From: Thalassotalea sp. G2M2-11
Lineage (GTDB): Bacteria > Pseudomonadota > Gammaproteobacteria > Enterobacterales > Alteromonadaceae
Assembly (NCBI RefSeq): GCF_017168195.1
Contig: NZ_JADNYL010000004.1
Span: 186,001-250,000, forward strand
Length of the DNA stretch: 64,000 nt
Direction: 5' to 3'
The position numbers and the translations under genes are program-made. Position 1 is the stretch's first letter. Each line of letters starts with the position of its first letter. Of the stretch, positions 1-7,092 are shown in pieces. The notes beneath the pieces were generated by a model. It searched no databases, was not told where the DNA came from, and was given only the letters and a program-made list of their open reading frames with translations.

Positions 1-48
1 AGCACTGATCACTCCCGAACGGGTCTCATTGTTAGTTGATTGAGGCAT
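1..48 (-). CDS. rarD: RarD-like EamA permease, N-terminal fragment cut by the window edge
   Basis: A reading frame starts with ATG at 48-46 on the minus strand and stays open to the window edge. Its 16 visible residues, MPQSTNNETRSGVISA, resemble the start of RarD (a polar head with R-x-GV just before the first membrane helix). RarD is an inner-membrane drug/metabolite (EamA) family transporter whose substrate is not firmly established. The call rests partly on synteny: in E. coli rarD lies next to yigI, as here. An extended -10 box lies about 30 bases upstream. Sixteen residues alone would not identify the family, so confidence is moderate. Confidence 0.5.
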   Translation of the reverse strand, partial: MPQSTNNETRSGVISA

Positions 49-76
49 GACAAAACGGTATCAATTGTAAAATGAC

Positions 77-85
77 ATTATATCA
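77..85 (-). promoter_or_regulatory. Extended -10 promoter element upstream of rarD
   Basis: On the minus strand this reads TGATATAAT: a perfect TATAAT preceded by the TG of an extended -10. I see no good -35 at 16-18 bases. It lies about 30 bases before the rarD start, which suits a short leader. The function is inferred from sequence only. Confidence 0.4.
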
Positions 86-162
86 TGCTGGATACTAGGG
101 CATAGCTGTTAACGTTTAGTTGCTTTTAGCCGAATGTAAACTAATTGGCACTGTTAGTGTGT

Positions 163-618
163 TTATCCGACCATATAAGTGCCAGTACCAAAGGCGATAT
201 GATCGTTTTTTTCATTATGTAGCTCCATACGGGCTACCGCAACTTTGTTACCGCTGCGAATAATGTGTGCTGTTGCGATAAATTCTTCACCTCTGCCTGG
301 GCGAAGAAAGTCGGTCCGTAAGTCAATAGTGCCTAATTTTTTTAAACTCTGTTGAATATTTTCCTGCGACAAGTCATCAAGTTGGTTAATAATATTGGCT
401 GCTGCAACCACACCGCCTGCTAAATCTAATACCGAAGCGGTAACACCACCATGGAGAATTTTTTGCATAGGGTTGCCAATTAATTTGTCATTCCAAGGAA
501 AGCGGATCTCCGAGCGCTCAACATCAAAGTGTTTTATTTCGAAACCAAGTAATTGATTAAAAGGCATATCATTGGTCCAGAATTGGGCAATTTGCGTAAA
601 TATTAATGCTTGATTCAT
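163..618 (-). CDS. yigI: YigI-like acyl-CoA thioesterase (hotdog fold, PaaI type)
   Basis: A 151-residue single-domain hotdog protein. The hallmark segment ILHGGVTASVLDLAGG (about residues 54-69) matches the HGG-x(4)-L-D motif that builds the active site of PaaI-type thioesterases, which hydrolyse acyl-CoA to free acid and CoA in the cytosol. The later strand DLRTDFLRPGRGEEFIATA is also typical. E. coli YigI is reported as a medium/long-chain acyl-CoA thioesterase, and it too lies between rarD and recQ. E. coli has pldA between yigI and recQ; here yigI and recQ are directly divergent with no pldA. Chain-length preference cannot be read from the sequence. Confidence 0.85.
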   Translation of the reverse strand: MNQALIFTQIAQFWTNDMPFNQLLGFEIKHFDVERSEIRFPWNDKLIGNPMQKILHGGVTASVLDLAGGVVAAANIINQLDDLSQENIQQSLKKLGTIDLRTDFLRPGRGEEFIATAHIIRSGNKVAVARMELHNEKNDHIAFGTGTYMVG

Positions 619-744
619 AATTTTTGTGGTCTGATGAGTTCTGTTGATTAGAATATCACCGTCAAAAATAAAAAGAAATTTTTCTTATTCTCTTCGTTAT
701 CAGGTAAAATAGCGGAACATCTCTAAAAAGAATTTCGATTATTT

Positions 745-2553
745 TTGAACCTCGCAACCCCACTTACGACTACTGAAAGCCTATTTGATAACCTAAAACA
801 CTATTTTGGTTTTAGTACGTTTCGCTCTGGTCAACAAACAATTATAGAGCAGGTTTTATCAGGGCGAGATAGCCTAGTATTGATGCCAACAGGTGGTGGT
901 AAATCGCTGTGTTATCAATTACCAGCGACCATGCTTAATGGTCTTACTATCGTGATTTCTCCTTTGATTGCTCTGATGAAAGATCAAGTTGATGGCTTGA
1001 AAAGGCAGGGAATTAAAGCAGCTTATATTAATGCCAGCTTGACTCAAGAACAGACTAACCAAATTTTTATTCAGCTTTCACAAGGTGAGATTACTTTGCT
1101 TTATTTAGCCCCTGAACGGTTAAATAACCATTATTTTGTGCAAGGGTTGGCTGATTTACCGATAAAGTTGTTTGCGATTGACGAAGCACATTGTATCTCT
1201 CAATGGGGGCATGACTTTCGCCCTGCCTATACGCGTTTACATATGATTAAACAGCAATTTCCTCATGTACCTGTGATGGCGCTCACCGCGACCGCCGATG
1301 TTACCACGCGTAAAGATATCTTGATGCAACTGCGTTTAGAGGACCCTTATATTCATTTAGACAGTTTTGATCGGGCTAATATTCGTTTAACCCTGGCGGA
1401 TAAATATCAGGGAACCCAGCAGATCATTAGTTATATTAAAAAACGTCGACAGGAATGCGGCATTGTTTATTGCAGTAGTCGGTGGCAGGTAGATAAGTTG
1501 GCCAAGTCGTTAGCGCAGTCGGGGATTAATTGCGCGGCTTATCATGCTGGCATGGAGCAAGAAATTCGTCATATAGTACAAGAAGGCTTCGCGAAAGATA
1601 ATATTCAGGTAGTCATCGCTACGGTGGCATTTGGTTTAGGTATTAATAAATCGAATGTGCGTTATGTCATTCATTTTGAACCTCCCAGAACATTAGAAGC
1701 CTATTATCAAGAAATTGGTCGTGCAGGACGAGATGGCTTACCAGCAGAAGCATTGTTTCTTTATGATGAGAAAGACGTTAAGCGCATCGCACAACGTATT
1801 GAATCGGGAGAGCATGAACAACGACGACATGTGGAATTGCAACGTTTTCAAGCGATCACTGGTTTTGTTGAAGCGCAAACTTGCCGCCGGCGCTTAGTAC
1901 TTAATTATTTTGCAGAATATACCGAGCAAGGCTGCGGTAACTGTGATATTTGTTTAGATCCTCCTAGTACTTTTAATGGCTTAGAAGTAGCGCAAAAAGT
2001 GTTGTCATGCGTCTATCGTATTAACCAACAAGGTGATAGTCAGCATGTAATTGATGTGCTTCGTGGGGTGACTAATGATAAAGTGATTAGTCAACAACAT
2101 GATAAAGTATCAACCTTTGGCATAGGGCAAGACAAAACTCCAGGATATTGGCATGCGATTATTCGCCAGTTAATACATTTAGGTTATTTACAGCAAGATA
2201 TTGCCAATCATTCTGCGCTTATCTTAACGCAGGCTGCTCGTAGTATTTTAACCGGCGATGTCCCCTTATTGTTGGCCACGCCACGATTACAAAAAGCCAG
2301 TTATTGGCGACAAGATAAACAAAAAGCCGTTTATGATCGTCAGTTATTTAGTCAGTTACGCCAGTTACGTAAAGAATTGGCGGATGCAGAAGATATCCCT
2401 CCGTATATCGTTTTTAATGATGCTACCTTATCTGAACTTGCCAGATTTAAACCAGTAACCAATAGAGAAATGTTGAATATTAGTGGCATTGGCGAAACAA
2501 AATTGCAGCGTTATGGCAGCGCGTTTTTATCTTTGATTAAAAACTATCAGTAA
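745..2553 (+). CDS. recQ: ATP-dependent DNA helicase RecQ
   Basis: RecQ is a 3'-5' superfamily 2 helicase of the RecF recombination pathway. All parts are present in 602 residues (E. coli 609): Walker A MPTGGGKS (47-54), DEAH box (146-149) followed by [11 protein letters not shown], motif III ALTATAD, motif [12 protein letters not shown], a zinc-binding set Cys380, 397, 400 and 403, a winged helix, and a C-terminal HRDC domain (about 525-600). The start is TTG at 745; no in-frame ATG fits the homologous N-terminus, and the ribosome site is weak (an A/G-rich AAAAAG upstream). It is transcribed divergently from yigI and ends at a hairpin terminator shared with the convergent cytochrome gene. 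Confidence 0.97.
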   Translation: MNLATPLTTTESLFDNLKHYFGFSTFRSGQQTIIEQVLSGRDSLVLMPTGGGKSLCYQLPATMLNGLTIVISPLIALMKDQVDGLKRQGIKAAYINASLTQEQTNQIFIQLSQGEITLLYLAPERLNNHYFVQGLADLPIKLFAIDEAHCISQWGHDFRPAYTRLHMIKQQFPHVPVMALTATADVTTRKDILMQLRLEDPYIHLDSFDRANIRLTLADKYQGTQQIISYIKKRRQECGIVYCSSRWQVDKLAKSLAQSGINCAAYHAGMEQEIRHIVQEGFAKDNIQVVIATVAFGLGINKSNVRYVIHFEPPRTLEAYYQEIGRAGRDGLPAEALFLYDEKDVKRIAQRIESGEHEQRRHVELQRFQAITGFVEAQTCRRRLVLNYFAEYTEQGCGNCDICLDPPSTFNGLEVAQKVLSCVYRINQQGDSQHVIDVLRGVTNDKVISQQHDKVSTFGIGQDKTPGYWHAIIRQLIHLGYLQQDIANHSALILTQAARSILTGDVPLLLATPRLQKASYWRQDKQKAVYDRQLFSQLRQLRKELADAEDIPPYIVFNDATLSELARFKPVTNREMLNISGIGETKLQRYGSAFLSLIKNYQ

Positions 2554-2575
2554 CAGCAAAATGAACAGCTAATAA

Positions 2576-2601
2576 AAAAAGCGCTCAATTGAGCGCTTTT
2601 T
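2576..2601. terminator. Bidirectional intrinsic terminator between recQ and the cytochrome c gene
   Basis: A perfect inverted repeat with stem AAAAAGCGCTC, loop AATT and stem GAGCGCTTTTT. It gives a GC-rich stem followed by a T run in both directions, so it can end both convergent transcripts. Confidence 0.85.
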
Positions 2602-2617
2602 AGATAAAGAAAGTTGT

Positions 2618-2917
2618 TTACTTTAAGCTAGCAAAATATGCAGCTAAGTTAGCAATGTCTTCGTCAGATAATGGCATTGCCATTGCGCCCATTACTGGGT
2701 CTTTACGTTTACCTGATTTAAAGTCTTTTAGCTGTTTGGCTAAATACACTTCTTTTTGTCCTGCTAAATTAGGGTACATTGGTACCGCTGAAATACCAGC
2801 TGCACCATGACATGCTGCACATGTACCTGATTTGGCTTTACCAGCTGCAATATCACCGGCAAATACTGGAGATGCCATCATCACTGTAGCTGCAACAGCT
2901 AAAGTAAGTTTTTTCAT
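2618..2917 (-). CDS. Periplasmic monohaem class I cytochrome c (c553/c5-like)
   Basis: A 99-residue exported electron carrier. Residues 1-20 form a signal peptide ending in PVFA before GDIAAGK. One haem site, CAACH, lies at 33-37, and Met81 in the MAMP motif is the likely distal ligand. The C-terminal helix [15 protein letters not shown] is typical of c553/c4-type domains. The length fits a single domain, unlike the dihaem c4 proteins. A strong purine-rich ribosome site (AGAGAGAGAAAG) precedes the ATG. It probably passes electrons between periplasmic or membrane redox complexes; the partner is not shown by the context. Confidence 0.9.
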   Translation of the reverse strand: MKKLTLAVAATVMMASPVFAGDIAAGKAKSGTCAACHGAAGISAVPMYPNLAGQKEVYLAKQLKDFKSGKRKDPVMGAMAMPLSDEDIANLAAYFASLK

Positions 2918-3046
2918 AACTTTCTCTCTCTTAATATGATTGATTAAAATTTCACGCCTTGGCTGATTATAGGTAAAAAGATCTCAGCTGTCGCTGCTTT
3001 TTTAGTATTATGTATCGATGATCCTTATTTCTTAGGTTTAGATCAA

Positions 3047-3352
3047 ATGACCAGTAATTTTATGATAAAATGCAGCGAGTTAAATGATTCAAATATCATC
3101 TTAACGTGTGATCTTCCTTGGTCGCAAGAAGATATTCCTGATTTAATCGCACAAATATTAACCCAGTATCGAGACATTCAACTGTTAGAACAAATTGAAG
3201 GTGCTGATCGCGTAGTTGTTAGACTATTGTGGCAACATAGTCATTTTTGTTTGCATTTTGAATGTTATAGCGAAGCCATTTGGTTAGACGCTGAAGATGA
3301 TGGCGCTAAAATGAAATTAGCCTTGCTTTATCAACATCTGTTAGGTAAATAA
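3047..3352 (+). CDS. Small conserved protein, probably DUF3630 family
   Basis: A 101-residue soluble protein with no signal peptide or membrane segment. The pattern is an N-terminal strand, an acidic middle (WSQEDIPDLIAQIL), a strand rich in His/Phe/Cys (HSHFCLHFECYSEAIWLD) and a C-terminal helix. Length and pattern fit the DUF3630 family of marine gammaproteobacteria, which has no known function; this assignment is from memory of the family. Its stop codon directly abuts the ATG of the DUF523 gene (TAA then ATG), so the two are probably translated from one message. Confidence 0.6.
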   Translation: MTSNFMIKCSELNDSNIILTCDLPWSQEDIPDLIAQILTQYRDIQLLEQIEGADRVVVRLLWQHSHFCLHFECYSEAIWLDAEDDGAKMKLALLYQHLLGK

Positions 3353-3814
3353 ATGGAAAAAATTTTAATAAGCGCCTGCTTTTTAGGGCAAAAAGTGCGA
3401 TATGACGGTGGTCATCAACTCATTGAGCATCCACAATTACTTCACTGGCAACAGCAAGGAAGGCTGATCAGTGTTTGTCCGGAAGTGTGTGGTGGCTTAG
3501 CCATTCCTCGCTTGCCAGCTGAGCGCAATCAAAATGATCAAAGGGTTTATACTAAGCAGGGACACGATGTTACTGATGCCTTTGAGCGTGGTGCTCGTCA
3601 CGCATTAGCATTATGTCAGCAGCATGATATTAAATTTGCTTTATTGAAAGAGTCTAGCCCGTCTTGCGGCAGTCAAACTATCTATGATGGTAGCTTTAGC
3701 AGTAGAAAAATTGCGGGGCAAGGGATCACAGCGGCATTACTGACGACACATAAGATTCAAGTATTTTCAGAACAGACGTTAGAGCAACTGATTGAGTTAG
3801 TCGCACATTGCTAG
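3353..3814 (+). CDS. DUF523 family protein
   Basis: A 153-residue protein with the whole DUF523 signature: SACFLGQKVRYDGG near the N-terminus (Cys9), CPEVCGGLAIPRLPAE (Cys42 and Cys46), and KESSPSCGSQTIYDG near residue 100. The conserved cysteines suggest a metal or thiol site, but the family has no settled function. Here it is a single domain; some relatives are fused to DUF1722. Its start touches the stop of the upstream DUF3630-like gene. Its TAG stop overlaps the stop of the convergent GGDEF gene in one CTAG palindrome. Confidence 0.85.
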   Translation: MEKILISACFLGQKVRYDGGHQLIEHPQLLHWQQQGRLISVCPEVCGGLAIPRLPAERNQNDQRVYTKQGHDVTDAFERGARHALALCQQHDIKFALLKESSPSCGSQTIYDGSFSSRKIAGQGITAALLTTHKIQVFSEQTLEQLIELVAHC

Positions 3815-4866
3815 CTGGCAATAGTCAGACTATTATTGCCGTGACGTTGCAAATCAGTCACTAATGAACGGGTATAATTGACAATGGTTTGCACATTCTG
3901 GCTGAGTCGAAAATCATTGATGCCTAAAGAGATTGTCATTTGCGGTAATCTCATGCCTGATTTACTGCTAACAAAACGCAGTTTTTCAACCCCTTGTCTT
4001 ATTTTTTCTGCAATTTCACCAGCAGCAGAGCGCTCTAAATCTGGTAATAAAATTAAAAACTCATCATGACCGGCTCGAATCGGTAGCCCACTGTCACCAA
4101 CATAGCTTTTTACTTTACCAGCAACCTTGGCTAGCAATACGTCACTGATCAAGGCACCAAATTTATCTTGAACTTGTTGGAGCTGATCGATATTGACCAC
4201 AATGGCAGCTACTTGTTTATCTGGATTTTCAACACTCCATGTTTCTAGGTGTTTATTAAGCGCCTTACGGTTATACAAGCCAGTTAATGGATCAAGATAG
4301 ATTTCTTTTTTAACTTCTTCTAATTCGTTTTTTAAACTTTGAGACTGTTGCTGAGAGAGTTTCAGCTGTTGTGACAATTGTTGTTGTTTTTGTTTAAAGG
4401 CTTTTGACGCTTTTTCTATCTGGTTAATCGCAGAAGCTATTTTTTGGCTATTTCTTGATTTTAAGTTAATAATATTATGGTCAATTTTCTTGATCAGATG
4501 ATGGGTTAAATTTACCGATGTCGTATTATTTTTTTGTACATCTTCAATCAAGTCATCAATATCGGTGATGATGTCATCGCGAAAATTGCCTTGCCCTAAA
4601 ATATGCAGTTGATAAAGCTCTTCAATAAAATAATTGTCTAACTTTCGACCCAGTGCAAAATGCTGTTTGATTTGGGCGTTTAGCGCAGAATTTTTGCCAT
4701 TTACGTATTCGTAACTAACAGCATAATTGATCGGGGAAGCGGGGAGGTGCCAAAGTTGCAATTGCTTGATGGCAAGCGCAAGATTTTTATCTGCTTGTTC
4801 AATGGAATCATGATACTTCACTACTTCCAAACCTCTATTAGCGCGATATTTCATTATTTTATACAT
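3811..4866 (-). CDS. Coiled-coil protein with an altered GGDEF domain (GHDEF signature)
   Basis: I place the start at ATG 4866 (351 residues) because GAGAAT lies just before it; the frame extends 35 codons further to 4971 without a comparable ribosome site. The N-terminal 180 residues are helical, ending in a glutamine-rich coiled coil (about 150-185). DPLTGLYNRKAL then opens a GGDEF domain. The catalytic motif is R-AGHDEF (264-270): the second glycine of GGDEF is histidine. That glycine packs against GTP in known diguanylate cyclases, so activity is doubtful. No membrane segment is present, so it should be cytosolic. It may bind c-di-GMP or GTP, or be an atypical cyclase. Confidence 0.8.
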   Translation of the reverse strand: MYKIMKYRANRGLEVVKYHDSIEQADKNLALAIKQLQLWHLPASPINYAVSYEYVNGKNSALNAQIKQHFALGRKLDNYFIEELYQLHILGQGNFRDDIITDIDDLIEDVQKNNTTSVNLTHHLIKKIDHNIINLKSRNSQKIASAINQIEKASKAFKQKQQQLSQQLKLSQQQSQSLKNELEEVKKEIYLDPLTGLYNRKALNKHLETWSVENPDKQVAAIVVNIDQLQQVQDKFGALISDVLLAKVAGKVKSYVGDSGLPIRAGHDEFLILLPDLERSAAGEIAEKIRQGVEKLRFVSSKSGMRLPQMTISLGINDFRLSQNVQTIVNYTRSLVTDLQRHGNNSLTIAS

Positions 4867-5053
4867 TCTATTCTCTAGCAATTTAAGACAAAGTGCTAGG
4901 GGAAATGTGGAAATAATATTAATATTTTGTAAATAAACAGAGAAATTCGTAGTAAATACTTGAATGTTCACCGCAAAATGACGGTATTTGGCTTATTCTT
5001 AATCAGCGTTTTTGCTACAGTAGGCGCATACTGATATAAGAGATAGATGATTT

Positions 5054-6802
5054 ATGAAAACTCTGCTGGTAATTTTATCAATGCTACTGATGGCCTGTAG
5101 CCAATTGCCTGATAAAAAAGTATTAACCGAAAAACAAAAGCTACATCAGGTGATAGAACGCTATCAGCAGTTTTATCAAGGCTCAAGCCCCTTTCATAAC
5201 AGTAAAAATGTTGAAAACCATCGCTTACTCCCCGATTTATCAGCCGAAACCTTAGCAAATAATTTTCAAGCAACAAGCAAAATATTCGATGAACTCAATC
5301 AAATTGATCAAAGTAAATTGGTGCAAAGTGAACAAATTAATTATTCGGTACTGCATTATAAACTGAAGAATCAACTCGATAGTTATCTTAATAAAGAACA
5401 TTATATGCCGTTAACGGCAGAGTCTGGCTTTCATGTTGGTATTAGCTGGGGGATTAAAAATTTACCCTTTACTAGTGTGCAAAATTATCAAGACTATTTA
5501 GTGCGGCTATCGCATTTACCACGTTATTTTGCCCAACAAATGGCATGGATGGAAAAAGGCATCGCCTCAGGTAGAACACAACCTGCCGTGGTATTGCAAG
5601 GTTTTGAACAATCAATACAGGCATTTGTTAAAGAGGATGTCAGACAAAGCGTGTATTACCAGCCTTTCAATAACATGCCTAGCCATATTCCTGCTGAGAT
5701 AAAAACGCAGCTTCAGGCAAAAGCTATTCAAGCCATCAATGATTATGTATTGCCAAGTTACCAGCAATATTATCAATTTATGGTAGAGCGCTATCAACCC
5801 AATGCCCGTAATACTATTGCTGCGGCTTCATTGCCAAATGGCCAGGCTTATTATCAAAACCGCGTTGCCCATTATACAACCTTAGCACTGTCTGCAGATG
5901 AAATTCACCAAATTGGTATCGATGAAGTCAGTAGAATTCGAGCGGAAATGGAAAGTATTATCGAGCAAGTTGGCTTTCAAGGAGATTTTACCGACTTTGT
6001 TGAGTTTCTGCGTACGGACAGTCAATTTTACGCAAAGACACCTGAGCAATTGTTAAAAGAAGCATCATTTATCGCTAAAAAAATGGATGCTAAATTGCCT
6101 AGCTTGTTTAAAACCTTACCGAGAACACCTTATGGTGTAGCGCCTGTTCCTGCTAATATTGCGCCTAAATATACCACAGGTCGATATGCTGGCCCTTCAA
6201 ATGATGATCAACCTGGTTATTATTGGGTTAATACTTATCGTCTTGATCGACGCCCTCTATACGTTTTGGAGGCGTTAACTTTACATGAAGCTGTGCCGGG
6301 TCATCATTTGCAAGGTTCATTAGCACGTGAAATGCAAAATGTACCAGCATTTCGCAATAATACCTATATTTCAGCATTTGGCGAAGGCTGGGGCTTGTAC
6401 GCTGAATATTTAGGAATCGAAGCGGACTTTTACCAAGACCCATACAGTGATTTTGGCCGACTTACTTATGAAATGTGGCGAGCTTGCCGATTAGTGGTTG
6501 ATACAGGCATGCACAGTAAAGGGTGGAGCCGTGAACGTGCCATGGCATATTTAGCTGACAATACCGCATTGTCTTTACATAATGTAAAAACTGAGATCGA
6601 TCGTTATATTTCTTGGCCAGGACAAGCTTTGTCTTATAAGCTGGGTGAATTAACGATCAAGCGGTTGAGAAAGCAGGCTGAGCAAGCGTTAGGTGCAAAG
6701 TTTGATTTACGATCGTTTCATGATGAAATTTTGAAAAATGGCTCGATGCCATTATCTATGTTGGAACAAGTGATCAATCGTTATATTGAACAACATCGAT
6801 AA
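5054..6802 (+). CDS. DUF885 family putative metallopeptidase, lipoprotein
   Basis: A 582-residue protein with a lipoprotein signal peptide: hydrophobic LLVILSMLLMAC with Cys15 as the acylated residue. The DUF885 domain carries HEAVPGHH (411-418), a zinc-peptidase-like motif, followed about 30 residues on by GEGWGLYAEYL, which probably gives the third metal ligand. It ends with a conserved C-terminal helical region. It should be anchored in the cell envelope; peptidase activity is a family inference and the substrate is unknown. A paralogue at 37420-39165 is similar over the whole length but has a plain signal peptide. Its 3' flank carries an antisense-oriented c-di-GMP riboswitch. Confidence 0.88.
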   Translation: MKTLLVILSMLLMACSQLPDKKVLTEKQKLHQVIERYQQFYQGSSPFHNSKNVENHRLLPDLSAETLANNFQATSKIFDELNQIDQSKLVQSEQINYSVLHYKLKNQLDSYLNKEHYMPLTAESGFHVGISWGIKNLPFTSVQNYQDYLVRLSHLPRYFAQQMAWMEKGIASGRTQPAVVLQGFEQSIQAFVKEDVRQSVYYQPFNNMPSHIPAEIKTQLQAKAIQAINDYVLPSYQQYYQFMVERYQPNARNTIAAASLPNGQAYYQNRVAHYTTLALSADEIHQIGIDEVSRIRAEMESIIEQVGFQGDFTDFVEFLRTDSQFYAKTPEQLLKEASFIAKKMDAKLPSLFKTLPRTPYGVAPVPANIAPKYTTGRYAGPSNDDQPGYYWVNTYRLDRRPLYVLEALTLHEAVPGHHLQGSLAREMQNVPAFRNNTYISAFGEGWGLYAEYLGIEADFYQDPYSDFGRLTYEMWRACRLVVDTGMHSKGWSRERAMAYLADNTALSLHNVKTEIDRYISWPGQALSYKLGELTIKRLRKQAEQALGAKFDLRSFHDEILKNGSMPLSMLEQVINRYIEQHR

Positions 6803-6881
6803 TAAAGGGACAAGGGAGGCACGCAAAGCACGAGGAGAAATAAGTTAGCGACTGCTTAAAATAGACAAGCCCCCACTATAT

Positions 6882-6965
6882 CTAAATTCGGTAGTTCCGC
6901 TATCTTAGGTTTCCCCTTAGACCGGTGACTTTGCGTCTCTAGCTTTCACTAGATTTGCCCTTATC
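6882..6965 (-). promoter_or_regulatory. Cyclic-di-GMP-I (GEMM-I) riboswitch aptamer, no sense gene downstream
   Basis: On the minus strand the elements of the class I c-di-GMP aptamer occur in order: GGGCAAA, a hairpin TCTAG-tGAAAg-CTAGA with a GNRA-like loop, the core GACGCAAAG, ACCGGUCUAA, a second hairpin, and AUAGCGGAACUACCGA. This parallels the well-known Vibrio Vc2 aptamer (GGGCAAACC, GACGCAAAG, CCGGCCUAAA, GGUAGCGGGGUUACCGA). A strong promoter with the same orientation lies about 20 bases upstream. Downstream on this strand there is only the antisense of the DUF885 3' end, and no convincing open frame or T-run terminator. It may control an antisense RNA or act as a free c-di-GMP-binding RNA. 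Confidence 0.88.
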
Positions 6966-6987
6966 GAGCTTTAGTAGCTCAAGTGGC

Positions 6988-7015
6988 ATTATATGCTATG
7001 CACATGGCTTGTAAA
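6988..7015 (-). promoter_or_regulatory. Strong sigma-70 promoter driving the riboswitch RNA
   Basis: Read on the minus strand: -35 TTTACA (7015-7010), a 16-base spacer, and -10 TATAAT (6993-6988). The -10 is perfect and the -35 matches five of six consensus bases. A start about 7 bases on would give a short leader with a small hairpin (GAGCT/AGCTC, 6966-6980) before the aptamer. It faces away from the TPR gene at 7093. Confidence 0.75.
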
Positions 7016-7092
7016 CCTTTAACATAAATAAATATCGGATTTGTACGTAGAAAAAGTAATAATCTATTGACTATAAAAGAAATCTTTATCTT

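Noticed and set aside
1-43. Plus-strand frames ending near base 39-43 considered as the tail of an upstream gene.
   Set aside because: The minus-strand start resembling RarD, with synteny and an extended -10 box, explains the segment better.
6228-6443. Minus-strand frame of 71 codons considered as the gene controlled by the c-di-GMP riboswitch.
   Set aside because: It lies inside the DUF885 coding region over its conserved metal-site codons, is over 400 bases from the aptamer, and has no recognised protein pattern.
6803-7092. The riboswitch considered as controlling the TPR/GGDEF-like gene at 7093.
   Set aside because: The aptamer motifs and the promoter read on the minus strand only, away from that gene.
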